Source: Haematococcus lacustris
Taxonomy: Eukaryota; Chlorophyta; Chlorophyceae; Chlamydomonadales; Haematococcaceae
NCBI GenBank assembly: GCA_030144725.1
Contig: JASKMD010000030.1
Span: 2,600,045 to 2,664,044, forward strand
Length of the DNA: 64,000 nt
Reading direction: 5' to 3'
The notes under the pieces were generated by a model. That model was not told the DNA's origin. It made no database searches and saw only the letters and a program-made list of their open reading frames with translations. Shown piece after piece: positions 42,997 through 55,000 of the stretch. The number at the start of each line of letters is the position of its first letter. The stretch's first letter is position 1. The translations under genes were made by a program, and so were the position numbers.

Positions 42997-43781
42997 TGCA
43001 ATGAGGGAGGTGTCAAGGGGTGAAACCCACGCTGTCAAGGTGCCCCCTGTTCACATCCCACATGGCGGTAACAAATTGCTCAGTGCACTCTTCGCATCAT
43101 GAGCTACTTCGTGGGCGTGGCCAGCGCCCCTCACAGAGCCATAGCAGTTCACACTCCTGTGGTGCCACTGCCTAGTTGAGACCATGGACCTCTGATGAGC
43201 TCTCAATGTGGCTCACATGATCCACAACAGGATGGAGGCCCCGCACTCCCAGAGCAGTGGTGCTGCTGCTCTGCCATGAACGGCCTGTCCTGGGGCCAAA
43301 TCGCTACGGGGCATGCGGGCCATGGCATACCCCATGAGGATGATATGCTTCCCGACCCCGGTCCCTCACCCCGCTCGCTGAGCTGTCACAGATGCCGCCA
43401 GTCACACATACCTGCCTTCAGCTGCCCCTTGCTGCGTTCTACCAGGGGCTTGCTCTGGGACTCGCAGCTCGACACCAAACCACCCTAGTGCTCTGTCTGA
43501 CAGCAGGTCATGAGGCTCGCCTACCGCAGTGCCCGGCGTGACGGCGCAGGCTATGAGGTACTCCTTGTGGCTGGCAGCAGGCAGGGAAGTAGTAGGCTGG
43601 GCTGTGCTAGGAGGTACTCGACCCAGCTGGTGCTGTGGTGACTGAGAAGGGCGTGTGGTAGGCCGGACACAAGCTCGCGTAAGGTTGTTGCCTGGTATGG
43701 GACACTGTCCATGCATGCCGAACTCACGACAAACAGCAGGCTCATTCATGCAGGTAAGCTTGAGGGGGCAGAAGGCAGTCT
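42997..43781. other. No gene recognised
   Basis: Contains the dispersed repeat shared with 37195-37352 at about 43601-43755; otherwise nothing supported. Confidence 0.35.
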
Positions 43782-45499
43782 CAGCCTGATGCTACACCCC
43801 GCTGTGGTCTGCAGATGTTCTGGCTATGGAGGATCTTTACATGCACCAACATGCGCAAGTGCTGGGCAACAACTAGCAACTCCAAACAAATGCACAACGA
43901 GGCCTCTTGAACTGCATGGTCGGTGTGTCCACCAAGCAGCTAGTGCTAGCAACCGGATACGAAGAACATGCTCAGCGTGCAACCCACCACCCACCCCTGT
44001 TGGCTACTGTCATCTGACGCCTGTGCAGTAAGCTACCCAAGAGCAGTGCTCATTGCTATGCTCGCAGTGTAGATGAATGGGCAGCAATAGGGTAACGAAA
44101 CAAGGCAAGTCTTGCTGGGCCGTGACGGAACACAGCGCATGGGATCCAGTCCCTGCATCATGGACCATGTGGCCACTTCCGCATCGGCATCAGGTTCATG
44201 CTGCAGCTTGCATCCGCCACCACGTCAGCCAGATGATGAAGCACGAGCGGAAGCAGACGCACTGCTGTAGCCACCCCCCTGCGGGTCAGGGCCAACACGC
44301 AGGCAGCAGCCTTGAGCGCATGGAGACAGATAGGCAGCGGTGAGGTGTGCACGCTGGCAGGGTGCTGTCACACTGTGGCACCCACCGAGCTGGAGGCAGA
44401 CGCTCTGGCTGAGGCCGACGAGTCCCCGTATCCGTCAGATGAAGCGCGGGCGGATGCAGACGCGCTGCTGCGGCCACCCCCCTGTTGGGTAGGAGTCAGC
44501 ACACAGGCAGCAGGGTTGGTGCAGACAGCAGCCGTGGCAGCATAGCCCACAGCAGGGGAAGGGAAGGGGAAAATATAGTGTATAAACAAGCAGCTACAGC
44601 ACAGAAGTCGGGGGGGCAGCAACCTCAAAGCGCATACCACTGCCACAGCTGGCATTACCCCTGCATCATGTGCCAGGCAGCTGCTGATTGACACTTGTTT
44701 GCGCCAGTTGCATAGGCAGGGCTGGCAGGTTGGCAGACGACATGGCATGGTGGTTGTGTGTGGGTGGTAGCTTCGCAGGGTTTGGGTGCTCGTGCATGCA
44801 GGGTGCTGGGGCGATGGGCTCTCACCGAGCTGGAGGCGGATGCCCTGGCTGAGGCCGAGGAGTCCAGCAGCCGGCGGTCGTTGACCGCAAGTAAGGAGCT
44901 GCCTAGTTGTGGCTCCTTGAGCACGCGGCCTGCAATGCAACGCACGGCACCGTGCGCAGGGTGCGTCCAAGGGCGTGCCGGTGCGATCTAAGCAAGGTTG
45001 AGAGGGCCACCCGACTGTTGCTCCCCTCCCGCTGCGGCTCGACCCCTCCATCTCCCGCGGCTGCTCCGGAAGTCGCTCACCTTGCACCAGCGAGGGACTG
45101 GCCAGAGAGATCAGGAGGATTACAACGATCGCGCTCATCCGCACAGCCATCCCAGACATGCTCAAGGTCGTGGAATAGCTATGGGAGTGCGTGTGCGAGG
45201 GGTGTCTGCGTCTAGCTGTCAAACCATCGCGCTGTGCTAGACCCTCACTCCGCCGGGGAGGCGGCGCTGCCAGGTAGCTTCCTCCCCCCTTGGTACTGCC
45301 TGGGCCCCTCGCACCTGCCTCGCTTTGGCTCATGACCCGATCCTGCCCCGTGGGCTGGAAGAGTTGGTCCTGGGACATCGCTGGCACATACGTAACGGCT
45401 TACCCCACACGCCATGCCCTTGGCGGCGGAGGTTGTGTAGCTAGCCTGTGACGGTCAGCGTGCAACTCTCTGACCATGAAGAGACTATGACCATCCACC
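43782..45499. repeat. Segmental duplication, copy 2
   Basis: Second copy of 39849-41560. Sequence diverges abruptly on both sides. Confidence 0.85.
44225..45159 (-). CDS. Secreted Ser/Ala-rich SASARASS-repeat protein, copy 2
   Basis: Same four-exon structure as 40289-41220. The signal peptide is MSGMAVRMSAIVVILLISLA, followed by the exon with DSSASARASASSS, the exon with SSDGYGDSSASARASASSS (Asn to Asp change relative to copy 1), and a terminal exon ending in TGA at 44225-44227. Splice sites and frame are kept in both copies, and several differences are conservative, so both copies may be functional. The role is unknown; a secreted, low-complexity structural protein is likely. Confidence 0.58.
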
Positions 45500-45802
45500 T
45501 AGTTAGAGAGCTAATGGCTACCCCTCCCATTGAACCACCACGTAAGGGACATTTTACTTTGCGGCGTGCCTGGTGGGAGTTGAGGTGTCATTTTAACGCG
45601 GAATGCCTTATCTCTGCGCCGCGCTTGCGCCTGCGCGCCCGAGCTGCTGGCACCCACGGTGACCGGCAGTCTGCCAGGCACGCGAACGGTTCCGCTGTGC
45701 GCGATGGGCCTTTCAAGTGCTGCCTAACAACACCCACAACGCGGGATGCAGAGTTCTCCGCTGCGGTACACTTTACGCATGGAGCCCAGTTTTCTCAACA
45801 TC
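45500..45802. other. No gene recognised
   Basis: Flank of the long-TIR element. The last seven bases, CAACATC (45796-45802), are its left target duplication. Confidence 0.4.
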
Positions 45803-48800
45803 CAATCAAGTCTCCCGGTAACATTTATCCTGGGGCGAGCCAAACTAGAAATATTGGTTTGAATATTTTCCCTCTGGCTTGGATAAATTGGCAGCACCCC
45901 AACTGGCTGCACCCTGGGCTCGGCCATCGAGTTCCGCTTGCCATCGTCGCAACGGCGTTGGCAGTGGCGTTAGCGCCACCCCAAGCGACACTCCAAACTG
46001 GCGACATCCCAACCAGACTTCCCAAACTGCCTTTGGGGACAGCAACCACTGTAACAATTTGCGCCAGCAGTTGCACGCTGCGGGCAAGCACTCGAACACA
46101 TGTGCCAGCCATCCGTCGCTATCCAGTAGCCTCTTTCCCCACGTTTCGACTGTGTGCCTCATGGTGTACTGTCTTGCAGGTGAGGCGCCAGCCAGCAGCC
46201 ACACAGCAATCGCGACCAGTCATAGCATACATGCGCCCCGGTCGAGCGAAAGGAGCAAAAGGAAAGGTGCGCTGTTGACGAGCTAGCGATATAGCGAACA
46301 ATCGATTGGTAATGTCTGTGGCATGGTTTGCTTGCAGGTGGACTTCCAATGGCTAGGAGGCTACGCAGCTAAGAGGTGCAGCTAGTGAGCGCAGCCATTA
46401 ACAGCAAGGAGCTTAGAGCGGCAGAGCGGTGGAGTATTGGAGGAGCCTGGAGCGCAGGAGCAGTTGTGAGCCAGGAGCCAAGAAGTGCAGCCAAGGAAAG
46501 CAGCTTGGCAGAGCAGCCAGGGACAGCCAGGAGCAGTCAGGAGCAGCCATGAACAGTTAGAAGCGGCAGCAATAAGCGGCACCCATGAGCAGCGCCCTCC
46601 CCCCCCTGCTGTCCCCTCCTTCACCCCACACCCAACCCCATCCCCCCCCTCACACCCTCCAATTAGCAAGTGGTGAGTGGCATCCCTTGCAACTATGCAG
46701 CTCTGTGTATCTAGTCTGACCGCTAGCATGCCCTTGTTTGCTGCAGGTTCCAATGGTCACATCCATTCCCCACTACCACCACCAGCACCTCCCCTCCCCT
46801 TCCCTTTTCCGACACGCCCACCCCCTCCCAATCCGTCGACAAACCCCTCACGCCCCAATTCAATGGTACCTTCCCTCCCCATCCCCCTCCCCTCCCCTCC
46901 CCTCCCCCCCCTCCCCTCCCCTCCCCCCCCTCCCCTCCCCTCCCCCCCCTCCCCTCCCCTCCCCTCCCCCCCCTCCCCTCCCCCCCCTCCCCTCCCCTTC
47001 AGTGGGACATGACATGGCAGGTTTGCACATGCAAGGTGAATGTCTTGATGGCTTGGATGACATGCACTCCAGCAACAGCAGTGTAGGACTGTAGTGCAGG
47101 ACTGTAGTGGACAAGCATGCAGCTAGCAACTAGAAGCCGCTTGGAGAGACAGCCAGGACTTCATGTGAGTGCACATGTTGTTAGGGTGTCAGCCCAGCCT
47201 GCCAAACTCTGGTCATGCATGTCCTTGTTGACCAGCTTATTGGAGCTGAGCTGGCTGATGTTTGCTTGCAGTTGGAGGCAGCTGGAGCATTACAAGTGTA
47301 GCATGGCTTGGTGATTGCAAGCAAGGCCTTGAGCGAGCACCTTGGAGCGGGCAGACTGGAGCGAGCAGCCAGGAGCGGCAGCCAGGAGCGGCACCCTCTC
47401 CTCTCCTCCCCTGCCCACCCCTACCTTGCATCATCTCACATCCCTCATCCCACATCCCAGTCAGCTGCCATAAGGCAATAAGCGCGAGCAGTCATAAGTC
47501 CGCTGTTGTGTGGTAAGTGAAGCATGGCTTTGGCAGCCAGGAGTTGGGTGCGATGGGGCAGTAAACGCAAGCCCACCCCTTCTTCGTTGCAGGTTTGACG
47601 GTCACCCTCCTGCCTTTTGGCCTTACCCTCTCCTGTCCCACCACCACCATCACCTCCAAGTCCGCCACCCCGTCTACTTCCCCCCTCCCTGAAGGCCAGC
47701 CTTGGGCGGGCAGCATGGAGCGGGCGCGCTAGTAGTAGCGGCCAGCCAGCCCACTCTAGCCATGCCATGCCCACACACCACACTAACCCAGCCCATCCCT
47801 CCCCCAAGGGGACAGTAGTAGGAGAGCCAAGCCAAGCCAAGCCAAGCACATGGGGGGTTGCCGGTCCGTGCTGTGCGCCATAGCTTGGTGATGGGGGTGG
47901 GGTGGGGTGGTCTCGTTGTTGTTCGTGGTGATGGCAGTGGTGGTGATGGGGGTGGTTGTGCCAGTGGGTGTTGTTTGTTAACCCTTACCCGCCACAACAC
48001 AGCCACCGCCCAGGCTGCAGTGCATGAGCAACAGGCTGCAGTGCATGTGTTGCAATGGATAAGGAGCAGCAGCAGCAGGCTGTGGTCCATGCAGCAATGC
48101 ATGGACAACAGGTTGTATGTGTGTGGCAATGCAGCCTTGTTTCAGCAATCAGCAGCATGGCTGTCCTGAGCTTCCGTTCAGTTCCATGCCACACACTGTG
48201 ATTTGTAAGCAGTGAATGATCAAGATGTAATGATAAAGACATTGGTGGTCATCAGCAGTATATCGCGCACGAATGATACGTACGCCCCTTGTATGGACAA
48301 CACCACCACGTAGTGATGCGCTAAGGCCGCAAACGTGGTAGCCACCTGCTACATACCCCCTTTGCATGTATGCATCACGGTCACGCCTAGCAAGTGCAGG
48401 CCTGGCAGTGATCCACACCCAATGTGTCACAGCTAGCTGGACTACGGATGGTACCTATAGTGGAGGCTCACCAGATCCAGCCACATGCTAGGGTGTGGTG
48501 CGCCACATGCCCCTTGTATGGACAACACCACGACGCGGTGATGCGCTAATGCTGCAAACGTGGTAGCCACCTGCTACATACCCCCTTTGCATGTATGCAT
48601 CACGGTCATGCTTAGCAAGTGCAGGCCTGGCAGTGATAGGTTAGGATGGGCTGGGCTGGGATAGCTAGGGTTGGGCTGGGCTGGCTAGGGATGGGATGGG
48701 CTGGCTAGGGATGGGCTGGCCTGGCAGTGATAGGTTAGGATGGGCTAGATAGGGATCAAGGCAAGGCGGTGCTAACAGTGCGCGGTGCTAAAGAGCTACT

Positions 48801-51302
48801 ACTCCAATTAGGAGCTAGGCACCTAGGGATGCGGTCGGTTACATACATGGTATGTAGAGGTTGGTACCGGGTGACTCTGGAATGAAGTCTAGTTAGGTCA
48901 GCTCTCAACGGTTAGCGATCACATAAGCGGTTGGTTGGATAGCATTACATGACCACCATGTTAAAAGGAATTACAAGGGTGTTACAAGTGGTACAAGGGT
49001 GTTACAAGTGGTACAAGGGAATATCAAGGGTGTTACAAGTGCTCCTAGCTCATGTGCATGCCCTCAGCCTTGATTAGCATGTCTTGGTACGGCTGTATGT
49101 GTTGTTTGATATAGAACAACTGCCCTATGTGCAATGACTGCTGCAGCTGCCCTCAGGCTCACCGCATGCCCCCTTGCACACAACAATCATGTGTTGCAGC
49201 CAGACAAGCAGCCGGCTATGCTCGATACAGTGTGTGGCATGGAACTGGAAGCTCAGGACAGCCATGCTGCTGATACAAGGTTGCATTGCCACTACAGCCT
49301 GCTGCTACTGCTCATCCACTGCAGCACATGCACTGCCACCTGCTGCTGCTGCTCATGCACTGCAACGGAGGCCGTGTTGTGGCGGTGAAGGGGGGAAATG
49401 GGAAAAAGGGAGGGGAGGGGGGTGGAGGTGCCCATCAGACCTGCAACCAAGGGGCGTGCACGTGAGGGAGGGAGATCAGGCTGGGTATTGGGTGTCAGCC
49501 ACTTACCGGCAGACGGTTAGCCATTTATAAGAAGGGCTAGGGAGAAGAGGGAGAAGAGAGGGTAGGCAAGAAAGGGAGATGACAAATGAGAGGGGGCAGG
49601 GATTAGAGGGAGAAGAGGGGGTTTGCTCCTGGTTGCTGGGTAGAATAGGGAGGGGACTACGATGTCCGGGGGGAGATGAGGGGAAGGGGGGGGTTGGGGG
49701 CGTAGGAGACTTGGAGGTGTTGGTGATGGGACAGGGTAGGATTAGGGGGAAGGAGCCAAGGGGTTGGAGTGTAACGGTTAGACCTGCAGCAAGTAAGGGG
49801 CATGCTTGTGATCGACAAACAAGGACATGCATGACTAGAGGTGGGCAGGCTAGCCCCCCAGCACCGGCTGGCTGCCGCTCCTGGCTGGGCTGGGCTTTGC
49901 TTTGCTGGGCTGTGCTGTGCTGGGGAGGAGGCAAAGGCGGAAGCGGAACTGGGCGCTTCACCTACCACAACACACACAGGTGACAGTACATTCCACATAA
50001 CAACACAGCAACAATGTTGGCTGCTGCTCTACACCACTGCCGCCTACCGCCCGCAACCACCAAGCATGCTACACATGTCATGCACATGCTCAAGGCTGTT
50101 GCCACACTGCAAGCAAGCATGGAGGCATGGCTGCAACAGCCTATGCTAGCGACACACACCTGCTGCCTCGAGTCACGCCATGCAGCATTTGCACGCAACC
50201 AACATCTCATGGACCTGTCATGGGATGCTCCTCCTGGCTGCTGCTCCTGGACGCTCTTGGCTGATGCTTCTGGCTGCTCTTGGCTCTTGCTCCTTGCGGC
50301 TCCTAGCGGCTGGCTGTTCATGGCTACTCCTGGCTGCACTTGGTTGCTGCTCTTGGCTGCAAGGTAGGGTAGAGAGATCAGCTGACTCTAGGCTGTTCGC
50401 GCCCTTCCACAACTGCCGGGGAGGGGAGGTGAGGGGAGGGGAGGGGAGGGTGTGAGGGGGGGGATGGGGTTGGGTGTGGGGTGAAGGAGGGGACAGCAGG
50501 GGGGGGAGGGCGCTGCTCATGGGTGCCGCTTATTGCTGCCGCTTCTAACTGTTCATGGCTGCTCCTGACTGCTCCTGGCTGTCCCTGGCTGCTCTGCCAA
50601 GCTGCTTTCCTTGGCTGCACTTCTTGGCTCCTGGCTCACAACTGCTCCTGCGCTCCAGGCTCCTCCAATACTCCACCGCTCTGCCGCTCTAAGCTCCTTG
50701 CTGTTAATGGCTGCGCTCACTAGCTGCACCTCTTAGCTGCGTAGCCTCCTAGCCATTGGAAGTCCACCTGCAAGCAAACCATGCCACAGACATTACCAAT
50801 CGATTGTTCGCTATATCGCTAGCTCGTCAACAGCGCACCTTTCCTTTTGCTCCTTTCGCTCGACCGGGGCGCATGTATGCTATGACTGGTCGCGATTGCT
50901 GTGTGGCTGCTGGCTGGCGCCTCACCTGCAAGACAGTACACCATGAGGCACACAGTCGAAACGTGGGGAAAGAGGCTACTGGATAGCGACGGATGGCTGG
51001 CACATGTGTTCGAGTGCTTGCCCGCAGCGTGCAACTGCTGGCGCAAATTGTTACAGTGGTTGCTGTCCCCAAAGGCAGTTTGGGAAGTCTGGTTGGGATG
51101 TCGCCAGTTTGGAGTGTCGCTTGGGGTGGCGCTAACGCCACTGCCAACGCCGTTGCGACGATGGCAAGCGGAACTCGATGGCCGAGCCCAGGGTGCAGCC
51201 AGTTGGGGTGCTGCCAATTTATCCAAGCCAGAGGGAAAATATTCAAACCAATATTTCTAGTTTGGCTCGCCCCAGGATAAATGTTACCGGGAGACTTGAT
51301 TG
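45803..51302. mobile_element. 5.5-kb element with 858-bp terminal inverted repeats
   Basis: Arm 1 (45803-46660) and arm 2 (50445-51302) are essentially identical inverted copies, 858 bp each, starting CAATCAAGTCTCCCGGTAAC. A 7-bp target duplication, CAACATC, flanks it (45796-45802 and 51303-51309). The 3.8-kb interior holds C-rich tracts (46870-47000), CAG-type arrays (48001-48130, 49285-49380), the dispersed repeat of 641-1195 (48130-48640) and several exon-like fragments, but no transposase that I recognise. Foldback or MULE-like classes have long TIRs, but the class is not determined. The length and near-identity of the arms suggest recent insertion or gene conversion. Confidence 0.8.
46661..50444. 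other. Interior of the long-TIR element, no transposase recognised
   Basis: Mixture of C-rich simple sequence, GGCTGGGMTGGGCTGG-type repeats (48640-48745), 'gtgttacaagtggtacaagg' repeats (48978-49040) and acceptor-like ctgcag sites. Frames such as 49503-49961 are low complexity. Confidence 0.5.
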
Positions 51303-51309
51303 CAACATC

Positions 51310-51718
51310 ATCTTACACAGCCTCCCCCTCCACATGAATCTCCACCCAGCCAGTGCTGGCAGCTTGCGTAGACCTCACACAACACGCACAGCGGGCAGCC
51401 TGGCCCCCCTGCCGTTTGCAGAGGTGATATTTGGATGTCGGCATGCTGCAGACATGTGCACACGCCATCTTCTAAAACACATATTGGCAAATCTCAGCAA
51501 GAGTTGAGACTTTGGCAGGGGGTTCACAGCGACTTCCCTAACCAGTGACGCAAGGCTGGAGAGTTGCAATGAGTTGCATGGTTGTCAGACGGGCATCAGC
51601 AGAGTGGGCAGCATGGGGGAGGTTTAGCCCACCTTTATGGAGCTTAATTAGCAAATGAATGATGCAGTTGCCCCTGCTATGCTCATGCCGTGGTCTCCTC
51701 CTAGTTTCAGAGCCCCTG
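51310..51718. other. No gene recognised
   Basis: Lies between the long-TIR element and the LTR retrotransposon. The last five bases, CCCTG (51714-51718), are the retrotransposon target duplication. Confidence 0.4.
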
Positions 51719-51912
51719 TGTAGCGTGAGGCTACAGCGGTCAATAGTGTTAAGAGGTCGCCTGAGCAGACTAGGGCGTAGTCAAGGATGTCCAGGATGTC
51801 AAGTCTGCCTGGGAGTTGAACCCAGCCTCAGAACACCACCACCAGTTCAGATCTTACACTTGCATGAGGAGATCTCAGATCCAGATTTGCATGACCGCAT
51901 GGACATGCTACA
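51719..51912 (-). repeat. 3' LTR
   Basis: 194 bp, TG...CA termini in both orientations (TGTAGC...GCTACA). Just inside it, on the minus strand, acagggaggaa is the probable polypurine tract. Confidence 0.93.
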
Positions 51913-51925
51913 TTCCTCCCTGTGC
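51913..51925 (-). other. Polypurine tract
   Basis: Minus strand reads cagggaggaa directly before the 3' LTR, the position and composition expected for plus-strand priming. Confidence 0.6.
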
Positions 51926-52048
51926 TGCTGCTGCTCCTGCTGCTCTCCCTGTCCTCAGCTGACCTTAACTGGTGGTTGCCCCGCTCAGGCACTGGTGTGC
52001 CGTCACTCGCGCATACTTGCGCTTGGTGTTCGAGTTCCCATACACACA

Positions 52049-55000
52049 TCAGGTCTGATCATCAGCCTCCTCCATGTCGGCTCCCAGGTTGCACTCCTCT
52101 GCATACTGCCTCAGCAGCTCTTGGCAGCCTGTTAGCTGGGACCTAGGTTCCCACGTGTTGTGCTCATCACCATAACCCTGCCATTTCACCAAGAACTCCA
52201 GCCTGGGCTTCTTGGGCTCGCTCTTCTTGTCCTTGCCCTTGCGCTTGCCTGTGTTTACCAACCGATGGTCCAGCACCCTCTCAACAGTATACACAGGCTC
52301 TCCGTCAAGCCACTGCTCTGGAGGGGGACTGGAGACACCAGGCACTGCGCTTGACCCATCAGAGCGATAGGGCTTCACCAGAGACACATGAAACACGTTG
52401 TGGAACCGAGACCACTGCTGAGGTAGCTCCAGCTTCACAGCTGCCTCTCCCACCATGTACTGCACTTCGAAGGGACCGACATAGCGTGGCTTCAGCTTAC
52501 GGACACCGGGTTGAGCAGAATGTCCCCTCATGTTCTGTGTGCTCAGGAGCACCATGTCGCCAGGAGCAAAAGTCGCATGACGCCGCTTCCCATCCGCATA
52601 CACCTTTTGTCTCTTCTGCGCCTTCTCTAAGCATAGCCTAGCCTGCTCCACAGCTCGCCGTATGTTCAGGACAAAGTCATGCGCTCGTGGCACCTTCTGT
52701 GGCAGGTCTAGCAGCTCAGCTCTCCGCGGGTGGTAGCCGTAATTCAGGTAGAATGGAGTGAAGCGGGTCGACTCCTGCCTCGCATTGTTTATGGCGAATT
52801 CAACCAGGGGTAAGTGATCTGCCCAGTCCCTCTGATCCGGCCTGATGTAATGTCTTAACATTTCTTCCACCACTCGGTTCATGCGTTCTGTTTGTCCATC
52901 TGTTTGGGGATGATAGGCGCTAGACAGATTCACCTGCACCCGGAGCAGCTTTGCCACCTCAGCCCAGAAATGGTTCTTGAATTGGGGCCCGCGGTCGCTG
53001 ATCACGTCTCTGGGCATGCCATGCAGCCTGAACACGTGCTCAATGAACAGCTTCGCGTATTGAGGGGCTGTGATGCTCTCCCACGTCTTGACCAGATGCA
53101 CCATCTTAGTCAGCCTATCCACGAACACCAGAATAGAGTCATACTTCTGTGGCCCACTTGCAGGCAGCTTGACAATGAGGTCCATGGAGACACTGTCCCA
53201 GGCCCGCAAGGGTATAGGCAGCGGTTGCAGTTTGCCAGCAGGCTTCAAGGAGCTGGCTTTGTTCACTTGGCATGAGTGGCAGTTGCGCACGTAATGCCGC
53301 ACATCCTCCGACACTCCAGCCCAGTCAAACCAGCGTGTCACCTGGTCAAGGGTCTTCGATACACCCAGGTGACCTGCTGCCTGGTTGTCATGCATGGTGC
53401 GCATTACCCTTTGCCTCAAGGGCTTGCTGTTTGGTACCACCACCTTGCCATTCTCAGTTAGCCACAGCCCCTCCAGCCTGTGTAGCTGGGACGTGTATGC
53501 CTCATTGTTGAAGCGCTCGTCATCAACATACGCGCTCCTGATGGCCTGCAGTAATGTTAGTGGGTCACTGCCCGGCTTGCCTTCACCTTGCTTGCTTGTC
53601 GTTGGCTGTGGTGTGGTGCGCTGCAGGGCTTCCCCCCCACCTGGCTGTGCTCCTGGGCGCGCAGGAGGCAGCAACCGGGCACTAGCCAGGTCCTCATGTG
53701 GGTGGTCCGCTTGACTCGACCGCGCTCCAGGGCTTGCATTAGGCAGCAGCCGCGCACTAGCCAGATCTTCCTCCCCACCTGGCTGTGCTCTAGGGCGCGC
53801 GTGCAGCCGGGCTTCAGCCAAGTCAGCATGTTGGGTGGTCCGCTTGGGCGCTCCAGGGCTTGCATTAGGCAGCAGCCGCGCACTAACCAGATCTTCCTCC
53901 CCACCTGGCTGTGCTCCAGGGCGCGCATGCAGCCGGGCTTCAACCAAGTCGGCATGTAGGACCTTGTAGCCCGAGCGATGGTCATTGTCTCTACCTGAAT
54001 GTGCTCCTGGGCGCGCAGGAGGCTGCAGCCGGGCACTAGACAGGTCACGGGGCGCCAGCTTGCCTTCACGGTACGCAGCCTCTCGGGCAATCACCCGCTC
54101 CATCTCAGCATTCTCATGGAGCCGGGCGGCCTGGCTTCTTGTTGTCATGACCGTGATGAGGCCATCAGCCCATGGAGACAAGACTGCCACAGCCACAGAT
54201 ATGTTGTCACAGCCAGCAGGTGTATCTTGATGGGCCAGAGCCGGGTTGCGGCTGATAGGGTCAGCCACGTTGTGCACTCCAGGTTTGTACTTGATTTCAT
54301 ACTTGTAACGTGACAATTCCTCCATCCACCGCGTCTGCCTTCTAGACAGCGTTGTTTGTGTTTGCAGGTAGATGAGAGGGTTGTGATCTGTCTCAATTGT
54401 AACATCAACTGCTCCATCTAAATAGCACCGCCACTCTCTCACTGCCCGAACAATGGCCAGCAGCTCCTGCTCTCCTGTGGTATACCGGGTCTCTGCAGGT
54501 GACAGCTTCTTGCTGGTGTAGGCTATGGGCCTGCCTTCTTGCATCAACACACCGCCCGTGCCCAGTAGGGATGCATCAGTGCACACCACAAAGGCTTTTG
54601 TAAAATCAGGCAGGGCCAATACAGGTGCGGAGCATAGAGCTTCCTTCAAAGCATTGAAAGCGGCCAGTTCAGCCCCAGCGAACACTGCCCAGTTATACTT
54701 TGCTGCGGCCTCCTTGCTCGTCAAATTTGTGAGTGGTGCGGCGATTGCGCTGAAATTGGGAATGAACCTTCTGAAGTAGTTTGCCAAGCCCAAGAACGCC
54801 TGCAAATCTTTCACACTGCGTGGCGCCGGCCAGTCCTTCACCACCTGTACCTTCGCAGGGTCAACGGCAATACCATCGCCGCCCACGATGTGCCCCAGGA
54901 ACACTAGCTTAGGCTGATTGAACTCGCACTTCGACATTTTTGCGTAAAGCTTGTGCTCTCGCATGAGCTGCAGCACTTCTCTCAGGTGCACCAGGTGCTC

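Noticed and set aside
50827..51260. Protein frames duplicated exactly at 45845-46286
   Set aside because: The identity comes from the 858-bp inverted repeat of a mobile element, not from paired genes.
51800..51830. tRNA T-arm-like word gggagttgaacccagcc in the LTR
   Set aside because: No matching D-arm or acceptor stem; it is part of the LTR and repeated identically in the other LTR.
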